Below are positions 10,011 to 19,672 of a DNA stretch of 19,672 bases, piece after piece. The position numbers were made by a program, and so were the translations under genes. The stretch is from Psilocybe azurescens (taxonomy: Eukaryota; Basidiomycota; Agaricomycetes; Agaricales; Agrocybaceae). The notes beneath the pieces are model-generated. The model did not search any database. It worked only from the letters and a program-made list of their open reading frames with translations, and was not told the DNA's origin. The stretch spans positions 1-19,672 of the forward strand of contig JAJIRX010000857.1 in NCBI GenBank assembly GCA_023853785.1. The letters run 5' to 3'. The first letter of the stretch is position 1; every line of letters begins with the position of its first letter.

Positions 10011-10732
10011 TTATGCAGCGTTGCTAATATCTTCGGCGCCGGTTTCTGCCAACCGGCGTAGGGTTGTTCGTGCTACCATTCGCTCTGATCTCAAAATCAG
10101 ACGTAAATTTCCGCAATAACCTTTGTAAAACTACCTATTAATTTCAAGTGACTGACCTCTTTGATGATTGAAAATTTGATAATTTTCGGGAACATAGAGA
10201 GCAACCATCCTGTATCTCGGGGCCTCTGCTACAGTTCTGGTGCGTCTTACGCCTACTTCGTGGCGATTGGGTCTGTTTGGAGAAGCTCGTTGAAAAGATG
10301 CATGCGCAGTGCTCTGGAGATCCAGAACTTGAGAGCGTGGGGCGGGAGAAGGAAAAGGTATTAGAACAGAAGCTTCATCCTGTGTGGGACTCGACGCGAC
10401 TGGTGGAGTGCCATCAAGAGGGGAGATGTCGGGTAAGTTTGGGCGGGACAAATTTTGCAGCTGTTGGGAAGGCAGGGGTGTTGTTATAGAAGGGGTTCTG
10501 ACACGTGCAGCATTCTGCGGGGCATTGGCTGGTTTATTTCTCTCAACGTCATGCACACGAAAAGATTGTCTTGAAACCGCATCTCTGACGCAACCATAAA
10601 CCGCCCAGAGAGCAACTAGCGCTGTTACTGTTGACCATCATTATTGGAATGTTCAGACAGACATCGTAAAAAATATTACTTACAACCAACAAACACAATC
10701 AGTAAAACGAACACCCAGAGAAGCATGTCCAT
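10011..10732 (-). CDS. Small single-pass membrane protein, uncharacterised (B)
   Basis: On the minus strand, exon 1 (10732-10684) and exon 2 (from 10627) join in phase 1 through a GTAAGT intron. The product starts MDMLLWVFVLLIVFVGLTAL, one membrane segment at about 4-28 with almost no outer N-terminus, followed by a long Pro/Ser/Arg-rich tail. The 3' end has two readings. Without a further intron the frame stops at 10131 (181 residues, ending QSLEINR). With an intron from 10156 (GTCAGT) to 10085 it continues in frame through 24 codons to a stop at 10011 (197 residues, ending AETGAEDISNAA). I slightly prefer the spliced form, since AA9 intron 1 uses the same donor. No family recognised. Its membrane segment is split by a phase-1 intron, as in protein A. 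Confidence 0.6.
10037..10058. repeat. Perfect 8-bp GC-rich inverted repeat
   Basis: CGCCGGTT, six bases, then AACCGGCG. It is either in the last exon or in the 3' UTR of small membrane protein B, depending on which 3' end is right. It could form a stable RNA hairpin. Confidence 0.6.
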
Positions 10733-10768
10733 GCAACAGGAGAGAGTATCATCGTATTGCTACACTGG

Positions 10769-10777
10769 CTTTAAATA
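10769..10777 (-). promoter_or_regulatory. TATA-like element of small membrane protein B
   Basis: TATTTAAAG on the minus strand, 37-45 bases upstream of the ATG at 10732. The position matches the AA9 TATA box, but the sequence is a weaker match. Confidence 0.4.
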
Positions 10778-11471
10778 ATGAGGGAGATACAGCCTTTTGC
10801 ACAGCTTAAATAGAAAGTGTTAGACCAGTTGACCCAATACGATCCACTTAAGGTTTTGTGGCATTGGCCGTGGTTTAGGCACTGGTCGTTGAACGCTGGC
10901 TTAGCGGACTCCGAGACTGCCTGCAGCATCGATAATATCCATCGGCACCATATCGCTATCGATAAGATCAACGTCTTCAAGAAAGCAGTGAAGGGCTATG
11001 GTATTTCTAGAGAGTTCTTTTGAAAATCACTGACCTCATACAAAGATAATCGGTTTCAAAGTATTACAGCCGCCAAGACGAAGATCTGAAGCACGTGACA
11101 TAACATGAAAGTGCGTATTGTACCCGGACACCGTGACGAGTTAGCCTAAAGTTCTAACTCTAGGTATTCCGTCTGCAGATCTCAGACTCAGACTCAGTTT
11201 CTGATGCTCTGAGAGGAGTCAGGACGCGGCACAAGGTTGGTTCAGTCCAGTCTCAAGTATACTCGTATCCTATCATTGTTTTGTGAATCGGTCAATCTTT
11301 CGCCAACAGGTTAGTTCTTCAGGTTTAAGTATCCCACCATTGTGTCGGGCTGACCAGTCTTGCGATCTTTAATTCAGGAAAATACATCTTGGATCTTATC
11401 TGAACTTGTCTACAATATCAAGTCATTTTCTGTTTCTTGTTAGGCCTCAAATTAATATACCTTTTTGAACA
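10778..11471. other. Divergent promoter region
   Basis: About 700 bases between the minus-strand small protein B and the plus-strand WD40 gene, so it must carry both promoters. A CACGTG E-box palindrome lies at 11092-11097. A short CAGACT-type tandem repeat lies around 11183-11199. No gene is supported; the frames at 10771-10980 and 10817-11023 look like chance openings. Confidence 0.5.
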
Positions 11472-14400
11472 ATGGAAAAACCAGCCTCGCATGAATTCAA
11501 CATACCCTCACTTTCCCCAGTATTTCTATCCTAGGTGATGGGCTAAATGGCAGTCATAATCCACAAAACGTCCTGGAGGCAAGCTTTATAAATTCGGTTC
11601 CGACGGTCTTGGAATCCTTAAAAACAACATCTACATCGAATGATGATAGGAACAGGGTGGTCATTGGTTGCAAAGATGGAACGGTGTACGTTTTACATCG
11701 TCTACCTCCCTCCTCTCCCACATCAGGTGACCCATCACAGTCCAAAGAAGCTTCGAGATCCAAAAGTACTACGCGCATAGCCAAGTCTCCTCACTCTAAT
11801 TCATCACCCACTCTGGCTTCATTTCCTCTTTCCCCGACTTTCAACGTCACTGCTAAACCTCGCGTCGTCTCCGGTGTCACTACTGAACCCGTTGAAGCTC
11901 CCAAGAACTATGTGGATTTCGATGACGAGCCGGATAAATTGAAGGACATTCTGAAAGGCAAAAATCCTCGTGAAAGACACAGCATCTCAGAGAGTAGCTC
12001 GGACAAAAATCCCAAATCTAGTACACCATCCATCATCGAACCAGTCCCTGTTTCTAAACGCAAAGGTGCAGCCCCGAGATCACTGTTGTCAGCGACAAAT
12101 TCTCGAGCACCCACTCCGCCACCCTTCACTTCCCCCCAACTCCCCCATGGAATCAATGTCGATATCAACTTCTAGTTCAAACCATTCTCTTCATGCATAC
12201 AGTCTGCTCTATCACGTAGTGCCATTGCAGTCGGGTTACGGTCACGCCATACGGTCGATTCGATTCCTCGAAGATGGACGTTTCTTTGCAGCTCTTCAAG
12301 AAAACGGGTAAATTGACTTTCTGTTGGCTTTTGGCACGCTTGATTGACTCCTTTATTAAGGATTCTATACATATTCTCATCCGAAGATGGATTTTGCATG
12401 ACTTCCTTCAATATTGGTGAGGAATCGCAACAGTATTCGCAGACAGGGATCAAGGAACGTCCCAGACCACGAGATATATGGATTTGGTCTACCTTAACAG
12501 TTGCTCACGTTGAAGAGGTGCAGCTGAATCATCCCATGCTTGACGATCGTACTGAACTACATCCAGTCAGTTATTTTGCTGGCCACTGCTGCCAACGACA
12601 ATGATATCTCTGCTCCGAGCCCTGATAGTGAAGGATCTCCCGGCACTGCACGATGTGTGCTGCTTGAGTTTATTGTCACTCCTTCGGATGTACATCTTCG
12701 CAAATTAGGGAAATGGGATATTGACGGCCCTGCAAGCGGAGATGGTATTTATGAAGAGCTTGATGGTATGTGCTATCATACATTAAAGTCTATCTTTTGT
12801 GCTCATGCATAGAAGGTACTTTCACTTTGTTCTCTATAAGTCATGATGGTCACTTCATGGCGCGAGGATTTACCCTCCGGGATTTTCATTGGACCCTCAG
12901 TCAGTCGCTGCCGTTCAATTAGAGAATGAAGGGAACCATTATGGGCAACACCTATCAACGCTACCCATTCCAAACCCCTTCAGATCGATTATGTCGCGGT
13001 CCACGGAGCAGCTGATCACTAACGATAGCGAGATTCGAGCACCGCTAGGAAATGTGTTCAAACTTGGCGAACAATATGACGTAGGATTTCTCATAGCAGA
13101 TACAGTCCTGTCTGGTCTCAAGACACGCCGCTCGGTGGATGGGAAACTGTCTGGACTAGCTTGGTCGCATAGGGAACTGTCTGTGAGTCAAAGTATCAAC
13201 TTATCCATATATATGATTACTTACTCATCTCGCAGATGTTCGAATACTTTCAAAGATCAATGACCCTGCTTTTTGTGCTCCGATCAGCGGTATCGAAGAG
13301 GCAGTGTGGCTCACTCATGAGACATTTGCACTGACATTCGGGGTATTATCTCGCTATTCTGCTTTCTTCAAGTCTCTTTCCTCATCGTTTACTAGGATAG
13401 GGTGGAGCTATATCGTGTCAAGCTTGTCAACGCCGATAACGAAAGCGTCGACGACGTTCGCTCAGCGGGGTCCCTTGTACAACTCCAGTAAGTTGACTTG
13501 ACTACGATTTACCATCTTGCTCATATGCTGTAGACCAGAACTTATTCGCATATTGCTTGTTGGCGAACACAATACCATTAACTTTGATCACGACACTATA
13601 ATAGTCACCAAATTTGCGAATGGATTACAAGAGAAACAAATAGTTTCGCATACTATATCTGGTAACAGAAACTTACGAAGTCCACAAGACGTTCCCCAAA
13701 TCCTCTGGCATAAGGCAGAATCGGTCCCGATGCCACCAAACCCGGTTCTCACATCAACATTGCCTTTGGAACTCGAGCTGATTATACAGGGATATTGTAG
13801 GTTTCCATGAATCAAGCGTCCCTTGTACTGATCTATTTATGTTTGAATCAGCCGACGGAATTTTGCGCCAGTTTTCGTTAGCTCAAATGGCTGGCAAATC
13901 TGATAATCCTCAAGCGTCAAGTTCCTCCTCTTTTAAAACGTCAAGTCCTTCTCTTGGTGGATCCCTCGTCGGATTGCATATAGTCCAAAATCCTCGCACG
14001 AGGGAAAGATATGTCGTGGGAGGGGCAGACGACGGATCCATTGCCTTTTGGTCTTTGAGGTCACTCATGCCCTTCTTTTCCATATCTATCTGCTTATTTA
14101 TTATGCTTATAGTAAATTTGAGCTGGTTGCTCGGTGGACGATATTCATTACACCTCTTGCAAAAGTCATTCAATTTGAAGCAGACACAACGGGTCCACTG
14201 CGTGGCTGCGCATTATGCATTGCGCGGGATGGAACGATTGCTGTCATCGTCATCGATGGTTTACACTTGTGATTATCAATCTCGATTCGTTCTTTCGCCA
14301 ACGCTGAATATTATTCTACAGTCACTACCTCATTCCTGGGTCTGTTGCGCCTCTGAAACGCGTATGCCTTGGTGGAAACAACTTACTAGTGATCTATGGC

Positions 14401-16687
14401 GACCGACGTGCCCGATTGTGGGATTCTCAAACCAAAGAGTTGTGGCGTTCATTTGGAGAAGACAAAGTAGATGAGCTCATGGGTCAAGGAGGATGGATTG
14501 AAATGTGAGTTTGATTCAGTACAGATGGCCATGTTGCGCTCGTCATAACTGGTTTAATAGGTCTTTGGACAAAGATGCGTCTGTTCCGAAGACTCTTTGG
14601 ACTCCCGTTGCAGATGCTATTGATAAACAAGATAGTGGTAAATCTATTCAACTTATGTTATTTTTCAATAACTCAATCACTATTCTGGCAGCTGCTTCCT
14701 AGTTCTTAACCTCGAGAAGGTGATAGTCGACTCAATTTCAGTGACTAAAACCATCAGCACCAGCCGAGATGAAGTTCGTGAAATCTTACTGGTCCTCGAC
14801 AGGCTTCGCCTCATACTTTCAGTACTTTTAACTCCTGGTTTGAACTCCGATGTGGACTCGATTTGTTATGGAAAGTTAGGTGCACACCCTTCGTCCGCCT
14901 TGGTTGGGCTTTCAAGGTAAGGTGTTAATTCTCAACTCTCAAAGAGCTCATCTGACATTGGTAATTAGTCCCGGCTCTACAACCCTTTTTCAGCCTGTTC
15001 AGCCTCAAGACTTATGGCGTATTTCAAACGTTGTGACAGCCTCTCGTGCTTTAGCGATCATTGCAGTTCTTCGAGCAATGAGTTTGTTCGAAGGTAATTT
15101 GTTTATTTATTCCTTTTTACGGAACTAATATTTGTTTAATTAAGAATTGACTGAAGGGGCAACCACAGTGATATCGTTTTACTCGACTTCTCTTGCAGCC
15201 TGTGTTGGCCCGGGGTTCAAGGCCCCGAGCCTTGAGTTCCTGGGAAAATTATGGTTTGAAGCTTCGAGTGAGCACAAAACAGTTATATACCGAGAAAATG
15301 TTAATAATATGCAGATGAGCTACGACAGCCAATCCGAACTCTGTTTAATGCAACTATAGCCAACATGCCAGACGAAGAATCGATCGCAATGACTGAACAA
15401 TGGCAGCATTATGGTGAGATCTTCGTCGAAATCCAATCTGTTCTATTCTGATCATTCTTCGGTGGCAGTACCGTCATTACAACCTGATGCAGAGAAGGAA
15501 ACTGCAAACGCTGCTCTGGCCCTGTTCATATGCGGTTCTATCGCCTCTGAGAAATATACACTTTTATCTCCCAGGTAGGGCCGGTTCTTCGATACATATT
15601 TATCGCTGACTTCTCTTTTTCAGTGCATTAACAGATATTTCCAAATCTATCAGTCTATATCTCACAGATGAAAAATCTATCTATCGTATATTGGCGGTTG
15701 ATCTCTGCTCGCGTGGCTTCAATGTTTGGCAACATTATATTGATGCGATGGACATCCTTCGATCTCTATTTGATCTGGCCACAAGTGTGCGGAAGGATTC
15801 GATCTCTGTCCAAAATATAGGAACTCAGGCAAGGTTGGCAGTGTTGTCAATCGCCTCGAATAATATGCCCCTGTTTATGGGGACGCTGTGTCTTGATATC
15901 CTATCTCCTCCAACTGTTGAGCATCAGCGGTCTGTTTTGCAGATTCTAGCATTTTTGATCAGAAAGGTATTTATCTTCATGGTTTATCTATACTAATCTC
16001 CGCTAAGCCTTGTTCAGAGACCCTATATTTTGCAATCCAATCTTCCTCGTTTAATAGAAGCTGTTGTCAAATCTTTGGACCCTAACTCAACTTCGAATCG
16101 TGAGCTGGTATTGGACACTGCGACCGAAATCATCGGTTATGTTGTCAAAACGTACGCTTTTTTCTTTTCTGTTTTTGGGCTTCCATTTCTACAAAGTATT
16201 AAAAATGACCGCAGATTCCCATCGGTGGACTTTCATATGGCTACACAAAGGCTTGCGGTGGGTACAAACGAAGGTGCCGTCGTCATGTACGATTGCAAAA
16301 ATGCAATACGTCTCTACGTTCTCGAGGGGCACAAGAAACCGATAACGGCCTGCAGCTTCTCGCCTGACGGACGGAGGCTGATTACCATATCATTGAAAGA
16401 TTCGAGCGTCCTTGTATGGAAAGTCGGGTCGAGCTTTGCTAGTTTCTTCAATCCCGGTGCACCTCCTCGCCAAGGGCACGGAGGATCGCAGCCATTTAAA
16501 ACCTTAAACTTCAATATCGGCTCTGAAGGTAAGCACTTTTCTTCTTGGAGATTTATCCAAATGTAACGAGTGTCTTGCAGCCGAGATGACTACAGCCGAG
16601 ACGCTAGAGCTTGTTCGAGTTGAATGGATTGCTGATCGAAGTGTTAAAGTCAAGATACGCCAAAGTGTCATGACTTTCAGCACGTGA
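11472..16687 (+). CDS. WDR7/rabconnectin-3-beta-like WD40 protein
   Basis: Twenty exons, about 1,404 residues, from ATG 11472 to TGA 16685-16687. An N-terminal WD-type strand (VVIGCKDGTVYVL) precedes a conserved block (SGVTTEPVEAPKNYVDFDDE) and a disordered linker, then a central WD region (VVGGADDGSIAFWSL). A long helical region (VLAVDLCSRG-type, AQARLAVLSIAS) leads to a C-terminal pair of WD repeats (RLAVGTNEGAVVMYD, LEGHKKPITACSFSPDGRRL). This matches my recollection of basidiomycete WDR7-like proteins. In animals WDR7 works with DMXL proteins in V-ATPase assembly; the role here is inferred. All junctions from exon 6 (13396) to the end are in phase. The 5' part breaks frame four times: about 11525-11533 (one base lost), 12124-12148 (one gained, poly-C), 12919 (T run short) and 13252 (A run short). 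The first two compensate within exon 1. Confidence 0.88.
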
Positions 16688-16856
16688 CGTTGCGTTTTTT
16701 ATATCACAAAGACGGATTTATGGACATTTAATCTTTCTGTGCCTCTGAGTTTCAACTTTCGATACTGTACAAGGGTCATCATTACTGTACATGACGCCAC
16801 CGATTAAATAATGGGCGTTTCGGCATGGGTAAAGGGACCGCCTGCTCAATTGATTT

Positions 16857-19225
16857 CTAGTCGATATTGCAAGCCCCATCCCTTAATGCACACCACTGTG
16901 GCTGGAGAGCAATGGCATTGATGCCTCTCTGCACCATCCTGAAACGTAAATCATGAAGACGAGGCAGCGCAGAAAGGACATTGACCGCGCTGCCATCAGG
17001 GAGTTTTGCGCCCGTCCAAAAATCTAGAAAAGCATTTTAATCAGCAGTTTCGCTCAATTATATGAGATGCAAACGAACCTCTGCCGAGGCAGCTGCTCGT
17101 GGCCAGACGATGCTGTCGAGATTCTGTGGTGAAGATTGTTCTGCCCATAAAAGCTGCTCGCCTGTGGTATACGCGAGGTTGGTTAGGTGGAGATAATATC
17201 AGCTAGGGGAGAGAAGCGTACCTCCAAGCACAAGGGGGATCTCTTTGCGCTTAGATTGGCAAGCGGGTCGAAGGTGTATGCCTACGTTCGTCGATAAGAT
17301 GTCAGTTCAGAAAAATAGTGCCTTATTTATACCTTTTGCCAAGACTTGAAAGGATCGCACCAGCTATTTCTATGAGAGGGTAGAAGATCAGGCCATGAAG
17401 ACGAGCTGGGATCTCAGGAAACTTACGCTGTAGGGTCGTTTCCAATCCATTCACCAGCTCCGCAGTCCTAGAAAAGAATATGTAAGGGTCAATTTTGGTC
17501 GTGGCATAAAATGAAAACAAACTAGATAGAAGAAATCAGAAGGTCCATGAACGAGTCTGAGGCCCTTAGCTGCCACAGCTGCTGCATTTTGAGACGATAT
17601 CCAGACCCTGTGGAGGTAGCAGTTGTTTAGATCTTGTGTATTCACATTCTGGTAGAGGATAAAATCACATAACAACTGTTTGATTTGACAAAGTAACATT
17701 GTGTTCGAGCGCCATCTCTGAAATTTCATGCGTATATTAATAAATTTCATCAAATATATACGCAAATATCGTACCTTCCCATACAACGGGTGTCTTGCCA
17801 ATGGCCTTCAAAGCACCGTGTGTGGCTTGGGTGAAGGTATCGAGAGCCTGCTCCAATGTTTTCCCAGACGCCCTCAGGTCTGTCTGGGTCTGGGAATCTT
17901 GCGTATAACAATTGACGTTAAGCTCATCGCCGCCTGTGCTAAACAATGTCGATGGAAGGGTCTTTGCAATAGATGTGATGAGCGACGCAGTAAAGTTGGT
18001 GGTAGCAGCAGAGGCAAGGCGGAGTTGGCCTGCAGGTGGTTCGTTGGCGAATGACTCCCATGGTGTAGCTTGTGCGCATGCGATGTGCTCTGGGTGCGAG
18101 GTCGATATTATGGCTGTGTGTCCTGGAGTGTCAATTTCCTATGAGGTCGAAGAATTTAATTTCAATACGAGCCAATAGTTAGCTGGAGGTTAACTTACGA
18201 CTAGAACGTCGATTCCCCGCTTCAAAAGTATTTCAGCTGAAGATACAAAGGTCTTGAGAGTAAGTTTAGCTTACAGTACCAGCGTACGTAACGATGTCCT
18301 GAACATCTGCACTAGAATAAATCTCCTGGGTGGGATATGCGCCTTTCTGCGCCAATTCGGGAATCCAGGCACAGTCAACGGGAAGCTCTGTGAATCGGTG
18401 ACGTGCCAATGGAACTGGCTCATCTAATGAATGGTTGTCAAAAAATGCACCATTTGGCGGCAAATATGTGCATACCTTGACCATACTCATGGCGTCCAAA
18501 GTTCGTTTAATGTCACTGACTGCGAAGCTAGAAAGTGAACTCATTTTTAGAAGCAAAAAGACTGCAAATGGCTCTAGGACTTACAAATTTCGCGATGTAT
18601 CCAACATGAAGCCACGGTAAGGCTACCAGAGGCGTTAAAACGAGAAACTGAAGATAATTGACAGACGTACAAATGCTGGAGAATCATTAGTGATGGTAAC
18701 TGGAGCTTGGTACGCGTAAGTGACGCCCGTAGAATCGTCGTACCACAGCTGCTCAAAGGTTGTCAATCCACGGAATAGCCCTAAAGACGAGCTAGCGGTT
18801 ATAGTTGCTATTCCTCCATTAGAGCTCGGTAATGTAAGGGAGTACGATTCAGTCCTTTTAGCAATGTCTTTTGTAGCCTCCTGCATGATCGGGTTGACCG
18901 TTCCTCCAGCACTCGGAGTCAAGGACAGAGTTAACTTCGATAGAGATGGTGCGTGGGTCAACGCAGCACTATCAGTGGCACCACGTCCAACAACGAGTCT
19001 TTGATGTTTGTCGGACCGCAAGCGCGTTTTTGTGCGCGAAATGGCGTCCTGGAGATCTTGAGGTACCTTAGATATACCATTGACTTGGATGTCAAATCCA
19101 GACGAAAGTTTCACGAGAGTGGAGCCTGTTTGGAGCGAACGAGGTATTGGCCATAGCGCGAATGCCGAGTGGCATACGCCTAAGCTAAAGACGAAAAGGA
19201 GAACCGGCGAGTTGTTGATCTTCAT
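16857..19225 (-). CDS. Secreted GH20 beta-N-acetylhexosaminidase
   Basis: Family GH20 enzyme that removes terminal GlcNAc from chitooligosaccharides, for example in chitin recycling or cell-wall turnover. Thirteen minus-strand exons run from ATG 19225 to TAG 16859-16857, about 567 residues. A signal peptide (about 1-23) precedes WPIPRSL, the usual start of the fungal N-terminal domain. The catalytic barrel follows: PYRGFMLDTSRNF, QFHWHVTDSQSFPL, EIDTPGHT, then the catalytic Asp343-Glu344 pair in TGGDELN, then FYLDCGAGEW, NSWCDPFKSWQ, EQSSPQNLDS and WPRAAASAE, ending QPQWCALRDGACNID. Active-site motifs are all present. Exons 4 (18423-18275), 11 (17281-17222) and 13 (17023-16857) are each exactly one base short of the right phase, at runs GGG 18359-18361, TTT 17244-17246 and AAAAA 17018-17022 (plus strand). 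Convergent with the WD40 gene, 169 bases between stops. Confidence 0.93.
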
Positions 19226-19277
19226 GCTGAGTTCGCAAGTTAGGGATCAGACCTCAACATTGTTGACGTGACCAGGC

Positions 19278-19285
19278 ATTTTATA
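19278..19285 (-). promoter_or_regulatory. TATA box of the GH20 gene
   Basis: TATAAAAT on the minus strand, 53-60 bases upstream of the ATG at 19225. Good sequence match and spacing. Confidence 0.55.
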
Positions 19286-19353
19286 GTCTTTGGAAACTGC
19301 ACCATTCGTAAGTAGGGCAGTCAGCCGACCCTAGTCAACTTCGTTCAGCGATC

Positions 19354-19672
19354 TTAAAATAGCATAAAAGTATGGAGGTCGCTGTTGGCAACTTCGATCT
19401 GCACTTCTGAACGTATGGAGCGGTTAGAGAAGCAAGGCAGTCGACGGCAGCGTGAGTAAAACATACCCTCAGAGCTTAACCGAATCCCGATGCGGTCATA
19501 GCTAAATTTACGATTGCCTCCCTTCCATCCACAGAGCATAGCAGGCGTCCAGTAACACCGTGTTCAACTGCAGCAAGCTGTCAGCCAGTAATCCCCGTAT
19601 GGGCGATAGACTCAATAAGTCCTCTCCCACTTAATGCCAGCGTGGCACACGAGGATCATAATCCGAGAAGTG
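19354..19672 (-). CDS. Unresolved 3' fragment of a minus-strand gene at window edge
   Basis: A good intron is visible on the minus strand from 19465 (GTATGT donor) to 19408 (TTCAG acceptor), with CTAAC as branch point. Joining in phase extends one frame from LCGWKGGNRKFSYDRIG through SSE into EVQIEVANSDLHTF and a stop at 19354. A competing frame upstream of the intron reads LAAVEHGVTGRLLCSVDGRE, which looks more protein-like but meets TAA just before the donor. A one-base indel here would change the choice. I cannot name the family. If real, it is in tandem with GH20, ending about 130 bases upstream of its start. Confidence 0.3.

Noticed and set aside
11183..11199. CAGACT-like microsatellite upstream of the WD40 gene
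   Set aside because: Fewer than three copies; too short to call a meaningful repeat.
12344..12812. Frame break between the WD40 segments at 12517 and 12567
   Set aside because: A normal 49-base intron (12518-12566) joins them exactly in phase (VEE to SVILLATAAND), so there is no indel.
13839..14474. Single 211-residue ORF
   Set aside because: It mixes WD40 exon 8 with intron and out-of-frame sequence of exons 9 and 10; spliced phases show the correct reading.
14113..14504. Frame break in the WD40 gene after GLHL at about 14272
   Set aside because: An intron from 14269 to 14321 restores the frame to HYLIPGSVAPLKR.
1..19672. Transposons, CRISPR arrays, tRNA or rRNA genes
   Set aside because: I saw no terminal repeats with transposase or reverse-transcriptase motifs, no spaced repeat arrays, and no cloverleaf with the conserved GTTCGA-type arm. 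CRISPR is not expected in a fungal nuclear genome.

Overview
The window is eukaryotic nuclear DNA, almost certainly from an Agaricomycete (mushroom-forming basidiomycete). Genes are dense and on both strands, and are cut by many introns of about 50-80 bases with GT..AG ends and CTAAC/CTGAC-like branch points. The gene set includes a lytic polysaccharide monooxygenase, a long fungal tetraspanin and a WDR7-like protein, a combination typical of wood- or litter-decaying basidiomycetes. I read the gene models by joining exons by eye, and codon phase agrees at nearly every junction.

Layout, left to right. (1) 1-1039 (+): 3' part of the geranylgeranyltransferase-I beta subunit (CDC43 type), truncated by the window edge. 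(2) 2448-3821 (+): a single-pass membrane protein with a LEA2-like outer domain. (3) 4265-5841 (+): a tetraspanin with a very long N-terminal tail. (4) 6230-6772 (-): a small single-pass membrane protein. (5) 7280-7766 (-): a weak two-exon candidate. (6) 7962-9324 (-): an AA9 monooxygenase in 12 exons, including a 17-base microexon. (7) 10011-10732 (-): a second small single-pass membrane protein. (8) 11472-16687 (+): a WDR7/rabconnectin-3-beta-like WD40 protein of about 1,400 residues in 20 exons. (9) 16857-19225 (-): a GH20 beta-N-acetylhexosaminidase in 13 exons. (10) 19354-19672 (-): an unresolved gene fragment at the right edge.

The genes do not form one pathway. There is a secreted-enzyme element (AA9 and GH20, both with signal peptides and TATA boxes), a membrane-protein element (LEA2-like protein, tetraspanin, two small single-pass proteins), and housekeeping genes (protein prenylation; probable V-ATPase or vesicle regulation).

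The main anomaly is a set of about twelve single-base frame breaks in otherwise perfectly conserved exons of four genes. Most are losses of one base from a run of identical bases. Exon lengths and phases on either side fit one missing base each. I read these as probable uncorrected homopolymer errors in the assembly rather than four decaying genes, but raw reads are needed to decide. I did not find a convincing new multi-gene system. The least explained items are the two small membrane proteins flanking the monooxygenase.
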